Shown piece by piece: positions 34,653 to 43,824 of a stretch of 64,000 nt of DNA. This stretch comes from Parabacteroides distasonis ATCC 8503. Lineage in GTDB: Bacteria; Bacteroidota; Bacteroidia; Bacteroidales; Tannerellaceae. The stretch's first letter is position 1. Each line of letters starts with the position of its first letter. The position numbers and the translations under genes were made by a program. The DNA lies in assembly GCF_000012845.1 (NCBI RefSeq), contig NC_009615.1:1077501-1141500 (forward strand), given 5' to 3'. The notes under the pieces were generated by a model. The model worked only from the letters and a program-made list of their open reading frames with translations, had not been told where the DNA came from and did no database searches.

Positions 34653-34720
34653 TATCGGCATAGCCTCACGCCAGTATAGGCACAACCCTACACCACTAGT
34701 GCCGTAAGGCTACGCCGATA
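34653..34720. repeat. Long imperfect inverted repeat
   Basis: TATCGGCATAGCCTCACGCC (34653-34672) is nearly the reverse complement of 34701-34720, with a 28-base loop. It lies just after the MBOAT stop. It could be a terminator-like or mobile-element relic; a T-run is absent. Confidence 0.6.
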
Positions 34721-34735
34721 CTGATTTCATAGGCA

Positions 34736-34824
34736 AAGTATCTTAGGTTCATTACTGAAGTATCTTAGGTTCACTGGCGAAGTATCTTAGGATCGTCGGC
34801 CGATGCACCTAAGATATTTTTTTG
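34736..34824. repeat. Three direct repeats at 22-bp period ending in a terminator
   Basis: AAGTATCTTAGG starts at 34736, 34758 and 34780, exactly 22 bp apart. The third copy pairs with the inverted CCTAAGATATTT (from about 34808) to form a hairpin followed by seven T, so the end works as a terminator. The period equals that of the other two arrays but the sequence is unrelated. Confidence 0.8.
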
Positions 34825-34873
34825 ACATCTTAGAGTGTTCCTATCATTTCCGGAAAAACATGTACATGAGTTT

Positions 34874-36169
34874 CTAGAAACACTCTGAGGGTTGTGAGCC
34901 GGCGGGAAGTTTGATGATGATATTCTTCAAATCCGCCCCGGATACATTTTGGAATACGCTTAGCCCAAACTCCGGTATTACTGCAAGTACATGGTCGAAT
35001 ATATCCGCTTGAATTCCTTCATATTCGACCCATACCTTATTGGATGAGAAGCAATAAAGTTCGATGGGAATACCTGTATCAGTCGGTTGTAGATGCCTTA
35101 CCATGCAGACTAATTCCTTACTTACTTCCGGGAGGCTTCTTAGGTAACGTACGAGATAAGCACGGAAGACACCCAGATTTGTTTGTCTACGTCCGTTCAC
35201 CCAAATGGAACTATCGATATGATGTTCTTCATTATATTCATCTAATTCCTGTTCTTTTCCATCGATGTAATCCGTGATAAGAGAGATCTTACGAAATTTC
35301 TCTAGCATTTCCGGGGTACAAAAATGTACGCTGTTCATATCGATATTGATAGAGCGCTTGATACGGCGGCCCGGGGATTCGCTCATACCTCTCCAGTTTT
35401 GGAAAGCGTCGCTTACTAAGGCGTAAGGAGGGATGGTCGTAATGGTATTGTCAAAGTTTCTTACTTTCACGGCGTTCAATGTCACCTCGATAACCGTGCC
35501 GTCCGCACCATATTTACTCATCGTGATCCAGTCTCCGGCCCGGAGCATATCATTGGCGGATAATTGGATGCCGGCAACGAAACCTAAGATCGTATCCTTA
35601 AAGACCAACATCAAGATAGCGGCAGACGCACCCAATCCGGCCAGTAAAGAAACCGGGGATTTATTGATAAGAATACTGATAATCAATATCACCCCAATAA
35701 AGAAAACCGTAACCTGCAAGATCTGTATGAAGCCTTTTAACGGCTTGTTCTTAAAGGAATCTTTTTTATTATAGATCTCGTGGATCAGATTTAAGGAAGC
35801 GTTTATAAACCTTAAAGAAACCGCTATGATATAAATCTGACAAAGTTTTTGGAGTACTATTAAAATCTTCGGTGTCTCTTCGGCTGAGAAGGCGAATGGT
35901 AACAATATATAAATCAATATGGCCGGGATCATATGCATCATCTTATTGATGATCTTACGATCCACGATTAAATCATCCAGTTGATTTTTCGTCTTCCTCG
36001 CTAATCGTTTGAACATACCTAGGAAAATATACCGGCAACTATAATCGATCCCAACGGTGACGGCTATAATAAGTAATAAGATCACTATATTGTCTAGGTA
36101 ACTGGAATTTTCGCTTATCAACCCCATTTGAACTAATAAATTATATACCCATTCTTGTATCTTGCTCAT
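34874..36169 (-). CDS. MscS-family mechanosensitive channel, YbdG-like (copy 1)
   Basis: The 431-residue protein has four to five membrane helices and the MscS pore and beta domain: GLGASAAILMLVFKDTILGFVAGIQLSANDMLRAGDWITMSK (about 180-215), then VIEVTLNAVKVRNFDNTITTIPPYAL. The pattern and length resemble E. coli YbdG (MscM-like). The C-terminal domain is shorter than in MscK types. It opens under membrane tension to release solutes. It is downstream of a 404-class paralog with a 69-base gap, so the two are a tandem duplication in one operon. Confidence 0.9.
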   Translation of the reverse strand: MSKIQEWVYNLLVQMGLISENSSYLDNIVILLLIIAVTVGIDYSCRYIFLGMFKRLARKTKNQLDDLIVDRKIINKMMHMIPAILIYILLPFAFSAEETPKILIVLQKLCQIYIIAVSLRFINASLNLIHEIYNKKDSFKNKPLKGFIQILQVTVFFIGVILIISILINKSPVSLLAGLGASAAILMLVFKDTILGFVAGIQLSANDMLRAGDWITMSKYGADGTVIEVTLNAVKVRNFDNTITTIPPYALVSDAFQNWRGMSESPGRRIKRSINIDMNSVHFCTPEMLEKFRKISLITDYIDGKEQELDEYNEEHHIDSSIWVNGRRQTNLGVFRAYLVRYLRSLPEVSKELVCMVRHLQPTDTGIPIELYCFSSNKVWVEYEGIQADIFDHVLAVIPEFGLSVFQNVSGADLKNIIIKLPAGSQPSECF

Positions 36170-36238
36170 AAATACGATTTTAAACTTTAAGTAGACAATC
36201 CGGAGACGAAGATAGGAAAAATAATCCGAACACGTACT

Positions 36239-37408
36239 TTAGTCTGAATATTGATATACTTTCAATTCAAATTTAGGAATCATAGCGAAGAAATGGTCGA
36301 ATATATCCGACTGGATCCGTTCATATTCTTTCCATATTTTATTCCGGGAGAAGAAATAAATCTGGACGGGAACACCATATTCCGTGGATTGAAGTTGGCT
36401 GATAATTAAATCCAAATCTTGATTTACGACAGGAAGACTTGTCAGATAACGCTCTACATATACACGGAATACTTGGGAGTTTGTAGGTACTACATCCTTA
36501 TCCGGTTGGTAATCCGCTAATAAAGGAATTTCCTTGCGGAAGGTATCTAGCATCTCCGGCGTACAGAACTTGATCGTATTCAAATCGAGATAAATGGACT
36601 TCATAACCCTGCGTCCTCCAGACTCAACCATCCCGCGCCAGTTTTGGAAAGAACTATTCACTAGATTATAAGGCGGGATTGTCGAGATCGTATTATCGAA
36701 GTTCTGAACTTTCACGGTGTTTAGGGTTATTTCTTGAACAATACCGTTCGCATTGGCAGAAGGCATCGTGATCCAGTCGCCGGGGCGCAACATATCATTC
36801 GCCGAAAGCTGTATACCTGCCACGAAACCTAATATGCTATCTTTAAAGACCAACATAAGAATAGCTGCCGATGCACCTAATCCGGCGAAAAGGGTAGCCG
36901 GGGATTTATTGACGAGAATCGCTATAATGACAATGCCGCCAACGAAGAAAACAAGCACTTGTAATACTTGTATAAAACCTTTCATCGGCCTGTTTTTCAT
37001 TTTCTCCTGTTGGTTAAACAAATCCAGCATCATTAAGAGAAGACCGTTGAGCGCTAACAGCAGGGAAAATATGATATAGATCGCGCAAATCTTCTGGGAA
37101 ATGAATAATAATTCCTTTCCTCGGATAAAAGCCATCGGGAGCAAAACATATACTAAAATGCCGGGAATCGTATGTACGAGATAATGTACGACCTTACGTT
37201 TAATTAATAACGTATCCCATTTATAATGCGTATGCTTAACGATACTACGTACCCCTCCGACAAAAATAGCTTGGCATAAATAATCTAATCCGATAGCGAC
37301 CGCCACTAGTAAGATGGCGATGATCGCCTCGTCAAATGTGTTCGCTATTTTCTCGTCTACACCCCATCCGGTGAGGACTTTGTTCATCCAACTACCTAAA
37401 TTTATCAT
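36239..37408 (-). CDS. MscS-family mechanosensitive channel, YbdG-like (copy 2)
   Basis: The 389-residue protein starts MINLGSWMNKVLTGW; a TTG-start version 15 codons longer is less likely. It shares the core GLGASAAILMLVFKDSILGFVAGIQLSANDMLRPGDWITMPS with copy 1 and the same NFDNTISTIPPYNL. The two genes are adjacent on the minus strand and this copy comes first. Different sequences in the periplasmic-facing N-terminal helices suggest different gating sensitivity, by inference only. Confidence 0.9.
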   Translation of the reverse strand: MINLGSWMNKVLTGWGVDEKIANTFDEAIIAILLVAVAIGLDYLCQAIFVGGVRSIVKHTHYKWDTLLIKRKVVHYLVHTIPGILVYVLLPMAFIRGKELLFISQKICAIYIIFSLLLALNGLLLMMLDLFNQQEKMKNRPMKGFIQVLQVLVFFVGGIVIIAILVNKSPATLFAGLGASAAILMLVFKDSILGFVAGIQLSANDMLRPGDWITMPSANANGIVQEITLNTVKVQNFDNTISTIPPYNLVNSSFQNWRGMVESGGRRVMKSIYLDLNTIKFCTPEMLDTFRKEIPLLADYQPDKDVVPTNSQVFRVYVERYLTSLPVVNQDLDLIISQLQSTEYGVPVQIYFFSRNKIWKEYERIQSDIFDHFFAMIPKFELKVYQYSD

Positions 37409-37523
37409 AATAATCGTTTTTTGATATAACACTACTCTTAAAAATAGGTTCAATCCTACGTTAAATTTGCCCTTTTGTTAAGATTGCTTGTAAATGTAAG
37501 CGTATTAATCCAATTGAAAAATG

Positions 37524-37531
37524 TATCTTTG
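37524..37531 (+). promoter_or_regulatory. Putative -7 box of the M16 protease gene
   Basis: TATCTTTG matches the consensus 19 bases before the ATG at 37551. The -33 element is not clear. Confidence 0.55.
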
Positions 37532-37550
37532 TGAAATAATATAAACTTAA

Positions 37551-40400
37551 ATGGATTCCATGAGATCTCTGTTGTCAACCTCAGATTTTCTACAGGTACG
37601 AGAGCATAAATTAAGTAATGATTTGACGGTATGGTTGAATGAGGACCATAGCCAACCTAAGATATTCGGAGCCGTAGTTGTAAAAGCCGGAGCTAAAGAT
37701 TCCCCTAACACAGGTATCGCGCATTATTTCGAGCATATGATGTTTAAAGGAACGGATAAGATCGGGACGATCGACTATGAGTCCGAGAAAGTCTTGCTGG
37801 ACATTATCGCCGAGAAATATGACGCTTTGGCGGATACCGAGGATCCCAAGATGCGTGCCCATTTGCAGCAAATCATTAACGACCTGAGCGTACGTGCCGC
37901 TGAGTATGTAATACCGAATGAGTTCGACCGGTTGATCTCTCGTTTCGGTGGTACGAAGTTGAATGCCGGGACTTCTTACGACTATACATTATATTTCAAT
38001 ACATTCTCTCCGCAATATATCTCCCAATGGGCCGAGATCAATAGTGAGCGTTTGGTAAATCCCGTATTTCGTCTTTTCCAGAGTGAGCTGGAGACGGTCT
38101 ATGAGGAAAAGAACATGTATGGAGATACGATGGCTAGTGTCGCCATCGAGAAATTGACAGAGCGTTATTTCTATCCGCATCCGTATGCTTATCCGATTAT
38201 CGGAAGTGCGGAGAACTTGAAGAATCCCCGTCTTTCGGAGATGCGCCGGTTCTTCGAGAAATACTATGTCGCTTCCAATATGGGATTGATCTTAAGCGGG
38301 GATTTCGATACGGAGGAGGTCTTGCCAATCTTGGAATCTACTTTTTCACGGATACGAAAAGGGAAGCCGCCTCACCGGGATATTGTTACATTACCGCCAT
38401 TCAAGGGACGGGAGAAGGTGAGCGTACGTATTCCTATGCCTTTCGTGAAAATTATGGCATTGGGATTCCGGGGAGTTCCCGCGAATCATCCGGATCAAGT
38501 TGCGCTCAATATCGCCGTATCTTTATTGAATAACTCCAATGGTACGGGATTTTTGGATAAGCTGACGGTAGATCATAAGGTGATGGGTGCGATGGCGGTT
38601 AACCAAAGTATGAATGAGGCTGGAATATTAGGCTTGTTGGTATTTCCGAAGTTCTTTTTCCAGACCTATGCGGCAGCCGAGAAATTAGTATGGAAACAAA
38701 TCAACCGCATTAAGGAGGGGGATTTTAGCGATGAGATGTTTCAAAGCTTGAAATTGGAACAGAAACGCGAATATGCCTCCAAATTGGAAGACATAAACTC
38801 AAGGGCCGAGGTGATGATGCGTATTTTCTCTCAAGGGAAAAGCTGGCAGGATTATTTGGATGAGGTCACCCGTATCGATGCCTTGTCGAGAGAAGACGTG
38901 ATTGAGATCGCCAAGAAATATTTTACGGAGAATTATATGTACGTCACGAAGAAGACCGGACGCTATCCGAAAACGATCTTGCCCAAGCCGGATTATTCAC
39001 CGATTATACCGAAGAACTCCGATGCTTCCTCCGCTTATGTGGAACGTCTGGAAAAGATACCCGTACAAGAATTGAAACCGCATTTTCTCGATTTTGAGAA
39101 AGACGCCGAGGTCGTATCCTTGCGTCCGCTTGTCACGTTGTATAAGACTCATAATTCCGTAAATGATATATTCTCGCTGACACTATCTTATGGAGTGGGG
39201 CAGTTGGAGCTTCGTGATCTTGATAAATTGTCCGCTTATCTACCTTTCGTAGCGACGGAATCGATGTCTTTTGAGGTCTTTCGGGGTAAATTGCAGGAAC
39301 TTGGTAGTACATTGACTTTTGATTCCACGGATTCTGAGTTTCTGGTGGTGGTGAATGGTTTTGATGGGCATTTTACCCAAACAATGGCTTTGGTCGGCGA
39401 TTTCTTGCGGCACGCCAAGCCAGATGACAAGAAGTTACGGCAGATTGTGGACGAGGCGAAGGTAACGGAGAAATCGTTGTTCAATTCCAGCGAGAACGTA
39501 GCCGATATGCTGTTAGAGAAAGTCAAATTTGGGGAGCAATCCCGTTATTTGACTAAATTATCGTTCGCTGAAATCAAGAAACTAAAAGGAAAGATGTTGC
39601 TGGACACTTTCAGTAAGGTACGTTCGGTCGCTTGTAACCTGCATTATTGTGGTACATTGTCTATGGAGGAGGCCGCCCGGCAGATCAAGCAGCATTTACC
39701 CTTGGAGGAGGTAAGTATTCCATCGAACTCTCCCTATATCCGTGATCTTATGACGTATGATAAGCCGACTGTCTTTTTCATGGACATGGAGGATGTCACG
39801 CAAAGCATAATCTATGCCTATATGTATATCGATCCGTTGAAGGCTAAGGAAGATCGTCCTATTTCCCGGTTGTTTAGTGCTTATTTCGGAGGGGATATGT
39901 CATCCTTGATGTTTCAGGAGATCCGTGAGTTTCGTTCGTTCGCTTATCAAGTAAATGCCCGTTTGAAACATCCTCCTTTGAATCGATCGGAGAAGCCCGC
40001 TAGTTTCGTGATGAAATTGGCTACACAGACGGATAAGATGATCGATGCGATGGAAGTGTTGGAGAATTTGGTGCATGATATGCCGGAACGTCCGGAACGG
40101 GTGGAGTCGGTGAAGCAGACGATTCGTAATTGGGTGAATAATGAATATCCTACTAGTCGCTCCCTTTCCTTGAAGATCGCCGGTTTCCGGCGTGAAGGGT
40201 ACGAGAGCGATCCGAACAAGGATTATCTGGAGGTTATCGATCGGATGACTATGGAGGATATCCTTCGTTTTTATAGGGAGAATATACAAGATCATTTAAT
40301 GATATATGCGATAGTCGGTAATTCAAAGAGTATGGATATGGAGAAACTCTCTAAATTCGGACAGATCGTTAAGGTAACAAAGAAAGACATTTATAGGTAA
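37551..40400 (+). CDS. M16-family zinc metalloprotease (pitrilysin-like)
   Basis: The 949-residue protein has the inverse zinc motif HxxEH at H58-E61-H62 (HYFEHMMFKGT) and a downstream ETVYEEKNMYGD segment (near 185) that supplies the third Glu ligand. Its length fits a two-half pitrilysin or insulysin-type clam shell with an active N-half and inactive C-half. No signal peptide is seen, so a cytoplasmic location is likely. It may degrade peptides; a second ATG at 37560 is possible. The stop overlaps the next start (TAATG). Confidence 0.92.
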   Translation: MDSMRSLLSTSDFLQVREHKLSNDLTVWLNEDHSQPKIFGAVVVKAGAKDSPNTGIAHYFEHMMFKGTDKIGTIDYESEKVLLDIIAEKYDALADTEDPKMRAHLQQIINDLSVRAAEYVIPNEFDRLISRFGGTKLNAGTSYDYTLYFNTFSPQYISQWAEINSERLVNPVFRLFQSELETVYEEKNMYGDTMASVAIEKLTERYFYPHPYAYPIIGSAENLKNPRLSEMRRFFEKYYVASNMGLILSGDFDTEEVLPILESTFSRIRKGKPPHRDIVTLPPFKGREKVSVRIPMPFVKIMALGFRGVPANHPDQVALNIAVSLLNNSNGTGFLDKLTVDHKVMGAMAVNQSMNEAGILGLLVFPKFFFQTYAAAEKLVWKQINRIKEGDFSDEMFQSLKLEQKREYASKLEDINSRAEVMMRIFSQGKSWQDYLDEVTRIDALSREDVIEIAKKYFTENYMYVTKKTGRYPKTILPKPDYSPIIPKNSDASSAYVERLEKIPVQELKPHFLDFEKDAEVVSLRPLVTLYKTHNSVNDIFSLTLSYGVGQLELRDLDKLSAYLPFVATESMSFEVFRGKLQELGSTLTFDSTDSEFLVVVNGFDGHFTQTMALVGDFLRHAKPDDKKLRQIVDEAKVTEKSLFNSSENVADMLLEKVKFGEQSRYLTKLSFAEIKKLKGKMLLDTFSKVRSVACNLHYCGTLSMEEAARQIKQHLPLEEVSIPSNSPYIRDLMTYDKPTVFFMDMEDVTQSIIYAYMYIDPLKAKEDRPISRLFSAYFGGDMSSLMFQEIREFRSFAYQVNARLKHPPLNRSEKPASFVMKLATQTDKMIDAMEVLENLVHDMPERPERVESVKQTIRNWVNNEYPTSRSLSLKIAGFRREGYESDPNKDYLEVIDRMTMEDILRFYRENIQDHLMIYAIVGNSKSMDMEKLSKFGQIVKVTKKDIYR

Positions 40401-40855
40401 TGTATAGTAAGGAGGAACTGAAGAATCTCAAATTGGAGTTTTGGGAAAGCTTCGCCGCTTTTTGTGAGGTGCAACCCTATTTGCGGGGGCGTAAGAAAAT
40501 TTGGACATTATATGATACGAAGGTAAAGGGCGTTGAGTTGAAATTCGACGCGAACCGCCAAGGGGCTTACGTTATTCTTGAGGTAAACCACCGTAGCGAG
40601 GATTTACGTCTGGAAATGTTTGAGCGCCTGACTTGGTATAAAGAGACGTTGGAACAGGATTTTCCCGAAGGCTTGATCTGGGATATTTGTTTTGTCCGTG
40701 AGAATGGCCGACAAGTGGCCCGTATCTATGTAGCAAAAGAAGGATTGGATTTGCATCGGAGAGCGCATTGGGGAGATTTTTTTACTTTTATGGCTAGCCA
40801 GATGTATTTGTTGGAACGAAATTTTATGGGTATAGCAGAATACTTAAGAGAATAA
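40400..40855 (+). CDS. DUF4268 domain protein
   Basis: The 151-residue protein begins MYSKEELKNLKLEFWESFAAF and matches the DUF4268 pattern (GRKKIWTLYDTKVKGVELKFDANRQGAYVIL, then FERLTWYKETLEQDFPEGLIW). The family is often found fused or near restriction-like nuclease domains, but no catalytic D/E-K core is clear here. It is translationally coupled to the M16 gene by a TAATG overlap and precedes an aminopeptidase, so all three may be co-transcribed. Function unknown. Confidence 0.85.
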   Translation: MYSKEELKNLKLEFWESFAAFCEVQPYLRGRKKIWTLYDTKVKGVELKFDANRQGAYVILEVNHRSEDLRLEMFERLTWYKETLEQDFPEGLIWDICFVRENGRQVARIYVAKEGLDLHRRAHWGDFFTFMASQMYLLERNFMGIAEYLRE

Positions 40856-40864
40856 TTACGAGAT

Positions 40865-43393
40865 ATGAATCTAAAGGTATTTATCGGAGCTTGCGTACTG
40901 TCCGGTCTGGTTGCTTGTAGCTCTGTTAAACAAGATGAGGCCGGTTTGTCCCGGCCCGGTGTGAGCCTTGAGCTAGCTCAATTCCGGAAGGAGCATTTCT
41001 CAAATGTCCGTTATAATCTTTTCTTCTCGATCCCGGAATCTCGTGACGAGGCGATCCGGGGAAAAGTGGAGCTATCCTTGCGATTAGACGAGAAACAGCC
41101 GCTTATTATTGATTTCCGCGGAGAACCGGAGCAAGTGACCTCCGTAACCTTGAACGGAGGAGATATTCCCTATGAAGTGAAAGATGAGCATATCGTGATT
41201 GCCTCAGATTGGGTAGCGGTGGGAGAGAACCGGGTAGCGATCACTTTTACTCCGGCGGATCAATCCTTGAATCGACGAGATGAGTTCCTGTATACGTTAT
41301 TGGTTCCGGACCGGGCACGTACGGTATTCCCTTGTTTTGACCAGCCGGATATGAAGTCGCTTTTTACCTTGACCTTGGAAGTTCCTTCCACATGGCAGGC
41401 CGTGGCGAATGGCGCTATCACACAAACGGATAGTACGGGCGTCTCCGGTCGGAATCGTATTTCTTTCAAGGAGACGGAACCGCTTAGTACCTACCTGTTC
41501 TCATTCGTGGCCGGTAAACTGACTCGGGAGGTTTATTCCCGGAACGGGCGGGATATCTCTATTTATCATCGGGAGACGGACCCGAAAAAGATCGCTCAAT
41601 GCCCAGCCATCGCCGATGAGGTGTTCGATGCGTTGGAATGGCAGGAAGACTTTACTGGTATTCCTTATCCTTTCGCTAAATATGACGTGATTATCTTACC
41701 CGGTTTCCAATATGGGGGTATGGAACATACGGGTGCTACTTTATATACGGATCGTCGGATGTTTCTGGATGAGCATCCTACCTTAAATGAGCGATTGAGT
41801 CGGAGTTCCTTGATCGCGCATGAAACCTCTCATATGTGGTTTGGCGATTATGTAACGATGAAATGGTTTGATGATGTATGGACAAAAGAGGTTTTCGCTA
41901 ATTATTTTGCTTCCCGTATCGTAGAACCTTTATATCCGGACGTGAATCACCGGTTGAATTTTATTCGGGATTATATTCCCGCATCTTATTCGGAAGACCG
42001 TACGTCAGGTGCGAATCCGATCAAGCAAGATTTGGATAATTTGCGGAACGCCGGTTTGGTATATGGTAATATCATCTATGATAAATCTCCCGTGGTTATG
42101 GAAATGTTGGTACGTGTTCTGGGAGAAGAGGCTTTCCAGCAGGGAATCCGTGAGTACTTGACTACTTATGCGTATGGGAACGCTACGTGGGAGGGCTTGA
42201 TCCGTATCTTGAATAAATATACGGAAGAGGATCTGGCCGCTTGGAGTGAGGTGTGGGTGAATCAGAAGGGTATGCCGGAGATTACGGCTTCGGTTAAGGA
42301 CGGCGAGTTGGTCGTAGAGCAGCGTGATCCGTTGGGCCGGGGTTTAAAATGGCCGCAAGAATTAACCTATCGGGTGATCTGTGGAACGGATTCGGAAGAA
42401 ATCCCGGTTTCTCTCGAAGGAAACTCTGATTCCTTCCGAATGAAATTAAGTTTTCTTCCGAATGGAAATTGTGTCATTCTTCCGAATACAAATGGGCGTG
42501 GCTATGGCTTCTTTAAAATAACAGAGGGGGAGTCTTCCGGTCTATGGTCTGTGCTTCGCTTATCGGAAGATGAGGTGTTGAAGGGATCTTTGCTGATTAC
42601 CCTTTATGAGAATCTTCGTTGGAAAACGATTTCTCCACAAGGGTTCCGTGATGAAATGTTAGCGTATTTACCGAATGAGTCTAATTCTTTATTGTTCTCG
42701 ATGGCTTTAAGCTATTTAGGAGATTGCCAGCGGATATTCCCGTCGGATTCTCGTCCGTTGGAAGAGGCCTTGTGGAGGATCGTGACAACGAATCCCGTAT
42801 CCCAACATCGCTTGCAGGCGTTTCGTTTGTATCGTTCGATAGCGGATTCGGAGGAGGCGGTACAACGTCTGTATACGTTATGGCAGGAACGGAAAGCTCC
42901 GAAAGATTGCGCATTGAGCGAGAGTGATTATATTGGCTTGTCCTATATATTGGCGATACATTTGCCGGAAAAAGCGGATAAGATTATCGCTACGCAATTA
43001 TCCCGCATACAGAATCCGGACCGGAAGAAGGAGTATCAATTTATCTCCCCATCCGTATCGCCCCGCAAGGCGGAACGTGACAGTGTCTTCGCTTCCTTGT
43101 TGATCGCCGGGAATCGTAGGGTGGAGCCATGGGCCTCTTCCGCTCTCGCTAATTTGAACCATCGCCTACGAGAACAAGAGTCGGTCGCTTATATCCGTCC
43201 GGCCTTGGAAGCGATGCCGGAAGTACAGCGGACTGGCGATATCTTTTTCCCCACCGCTTGGGTTCGCTCCTTGCTTTCCGCCCATACATCGAAGGAAGCT
43301 CGGGAAGAAGTTGATGCGTTTTTTACCGCGCATCCGGACTTCCCCTTGATGCTTTCCAATAAGATTAAGCAGCAAGCGAGTCATTTGTATTAA
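40865..43393 (+). CDS. M1-family metallo-aminopeptidase lipoprotein
   Basis: The 842-residue protein has a lipobox (LVAC with Cys18), so it is an envelope lipoprotein. The catalytic domain contains GGMEHTGATLY in place of the usual GxMEN exopeptidase motif, and H319-E320-x-x-H323 with a third Glu at about 342 (HETSHMWFGDYVTMKWFDDVWTKEVFANYF). The C-terminal half (500-842) is ERAP1-C-like, helical. It trims N-terminal residues of peptides. The Asn to His change in the exopeptidase motif is unusual relative to E. coli PepN but may be typical of this clade. Confidence 0.92.
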   Translation: MNLKVFIGACVLSGLVACSSVKQDEAGLSRPGVSLELAQFRKEHFSNVRYNLFFSIPESRDEAIRGKVELSLRLDEKQPLIIDFRGEPEQVTSVTLNGGDIPYEVKDEHIVIASDWVAVGENRVAITFTPADQSLNRRDEFLYTLLVPDRARTVFPCFDQPDMKSLFTLTLEVPSTWQAVANGAITQTDSTGVSGRNRISFKETEPLSTYLFSFVAGKLTREVYSRNGRDISIYHRETDPKKIAQCPAIADEVFDALEWQEDFTGIPYPFAKYDVIILPGFQYGGMEHTGATLYTDRRMFLDEHPTLNERLSRSSLIAHETSHMWFGDYVTMKWFDDVWTKEVFANYFASRIVEPLYPDVNHRLNFIRDYIPASYSEDRTSGANPIKQDLDNLRNAGLVYGNIIYDKSPVVMEMLVRVLGEEAFQQGIREYLTTYAYGNATWEGLIRILNKYTEEDLAAWSEVWVNQKGMPEITASVKDGELVVEQRDPLGRGLKWPQELTYRVICGTDSEEIPVSLEGNSDSFRMKLSFLPNGNCVILPNTNGRGYGFFKITEGESSGLWSVLRLSEDEVLKGSLLITLYENLRWKTISPQGFRDEMLAYLPNESNSLLFSMALSYLGDCQRIFPSDSRPLEEALWRIVTTNPVSQHRLQAFRLYRSIADSEEAVQRLYTLWQERKAPKDCALSESDYIGLSYILAIHLPEKADKIIATQLSRIQNPDRKKEYQFISPSVSPRKAERDSVFASLLIAGNRRVEPWASSALANLNHRLREQESVAYIRPALEAMPEVQRTGDIFFPTAWVRSLLSAHTSKEAREEVDAFFTAHPDFPLMLSNKIKQQASHLY

Positions 43394-43447
43394 AGTAAAT
43401 CATTATATTTGTCCTTGAGAACGAATTAATAAGAAAGGAGCATTTGT

Positions 43448-43613
43448 ATGACGGCAATGGAACTAAAATGCCTAAAGATGGATTTGGTCGAAGAATTGTT
43501 AAGCATCGATGAGACAGAGATCAACTTGCTCTAACATCTACGACAAAGCAGAACGTGAATCTATAAGCTTGAAAGAGATAGAAGAGTTGCTTCGTAAGAA
43601 CGGATTGAAGTAA
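43448..43613 (+). pseudogene. Chimeric toxin-antitoxin remnant
   Basis: The first frame reads MTAMELKCLKMDLVEELLSI, the start of a short antitoxin, and then DETEINLL and a stop (43532-43534). One base further, in another frame, it reads IYDKAERESISLKEIEELLR and ends KNGLK at 43613, the conserved C-terminus of a RelE-type toxin. DETEINLL is typical of toxins (EINLLYIYDKA), so a deletion appears to have joined the antitoxin start to the toxin end, plus one extra A that breaks the frame. A remnant of a second TA locus, not a gene. Confidence 0.65.
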
Positions 43614-43646
43614 TATCGATATTGTGATAATATTTTGTCAGAAATA

Positions 43647-43676
43647 TTTGTTCTTTCAATTATTATTGTAACTTTG
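43647..43676 (+). promoter_or_regulatory. his operon promoter
   Basis: TAACTTTG at 43669-43676 and TTTG at 43647-43650 match both boxes of the Bacteroidetes promoter, 18 bases apart. Transcription would start near 43683, just before the leader peptide. Confidence 0.7.
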
Positions 43677-43696
43677 CGACGTAAATAACAAAAGAA

Positions 43697-43747
43697 ATGA
43701 AAATAACGACTACATTATATCACCATCATCATTACAGCGGGCAATAG
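43697..43747 (+). CDS. hisL: Histidine operon leader peptide (16 residues, HHHH)
   Basis: The frame encodes MKITTTLYHHHHYSGQ and stops at 43745-43747. Four consecutive His codons (43721-43732) in a short peptide between the promoter and a terminator, upstream of hisG, are the classic signature of ribosome-stalling attenuation. Scarce charged tRNA-His stalls the ribosome at these codons, which should leave GGCAA (43740-43744) free to pair with TTGCC in the 5' arm of the terminator (43797-43801) and allow read-through. The pairing is read from the sequence by eye; function is inferred. Confidence 0.8.
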   Translation: MKITTTLYHHHHYSGQ

Positions 43748-43790
43748 TTCGGTGGGCTGAATGGTATGTATGTACTCATGATAAAAAGAT

Positions 43791-43824
43791 AAAGGCTTGC
43801 CGTTTTGCGGTAAGCCTTTTTTTG
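43791..43824 (+). terminator. his attenuator terminator hairpin
   Basis: AAAGGCTTGCCG (43791-43802) pairs with CGGTAAGCCTTT (43808-43819), with one G-U pair, followed by a run of T to 43823. It ends about 35 bases before hisG. Alternative pairing of its 5' arm with the end of the leader frame would be the antiterminator. Confidence 0.8.
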
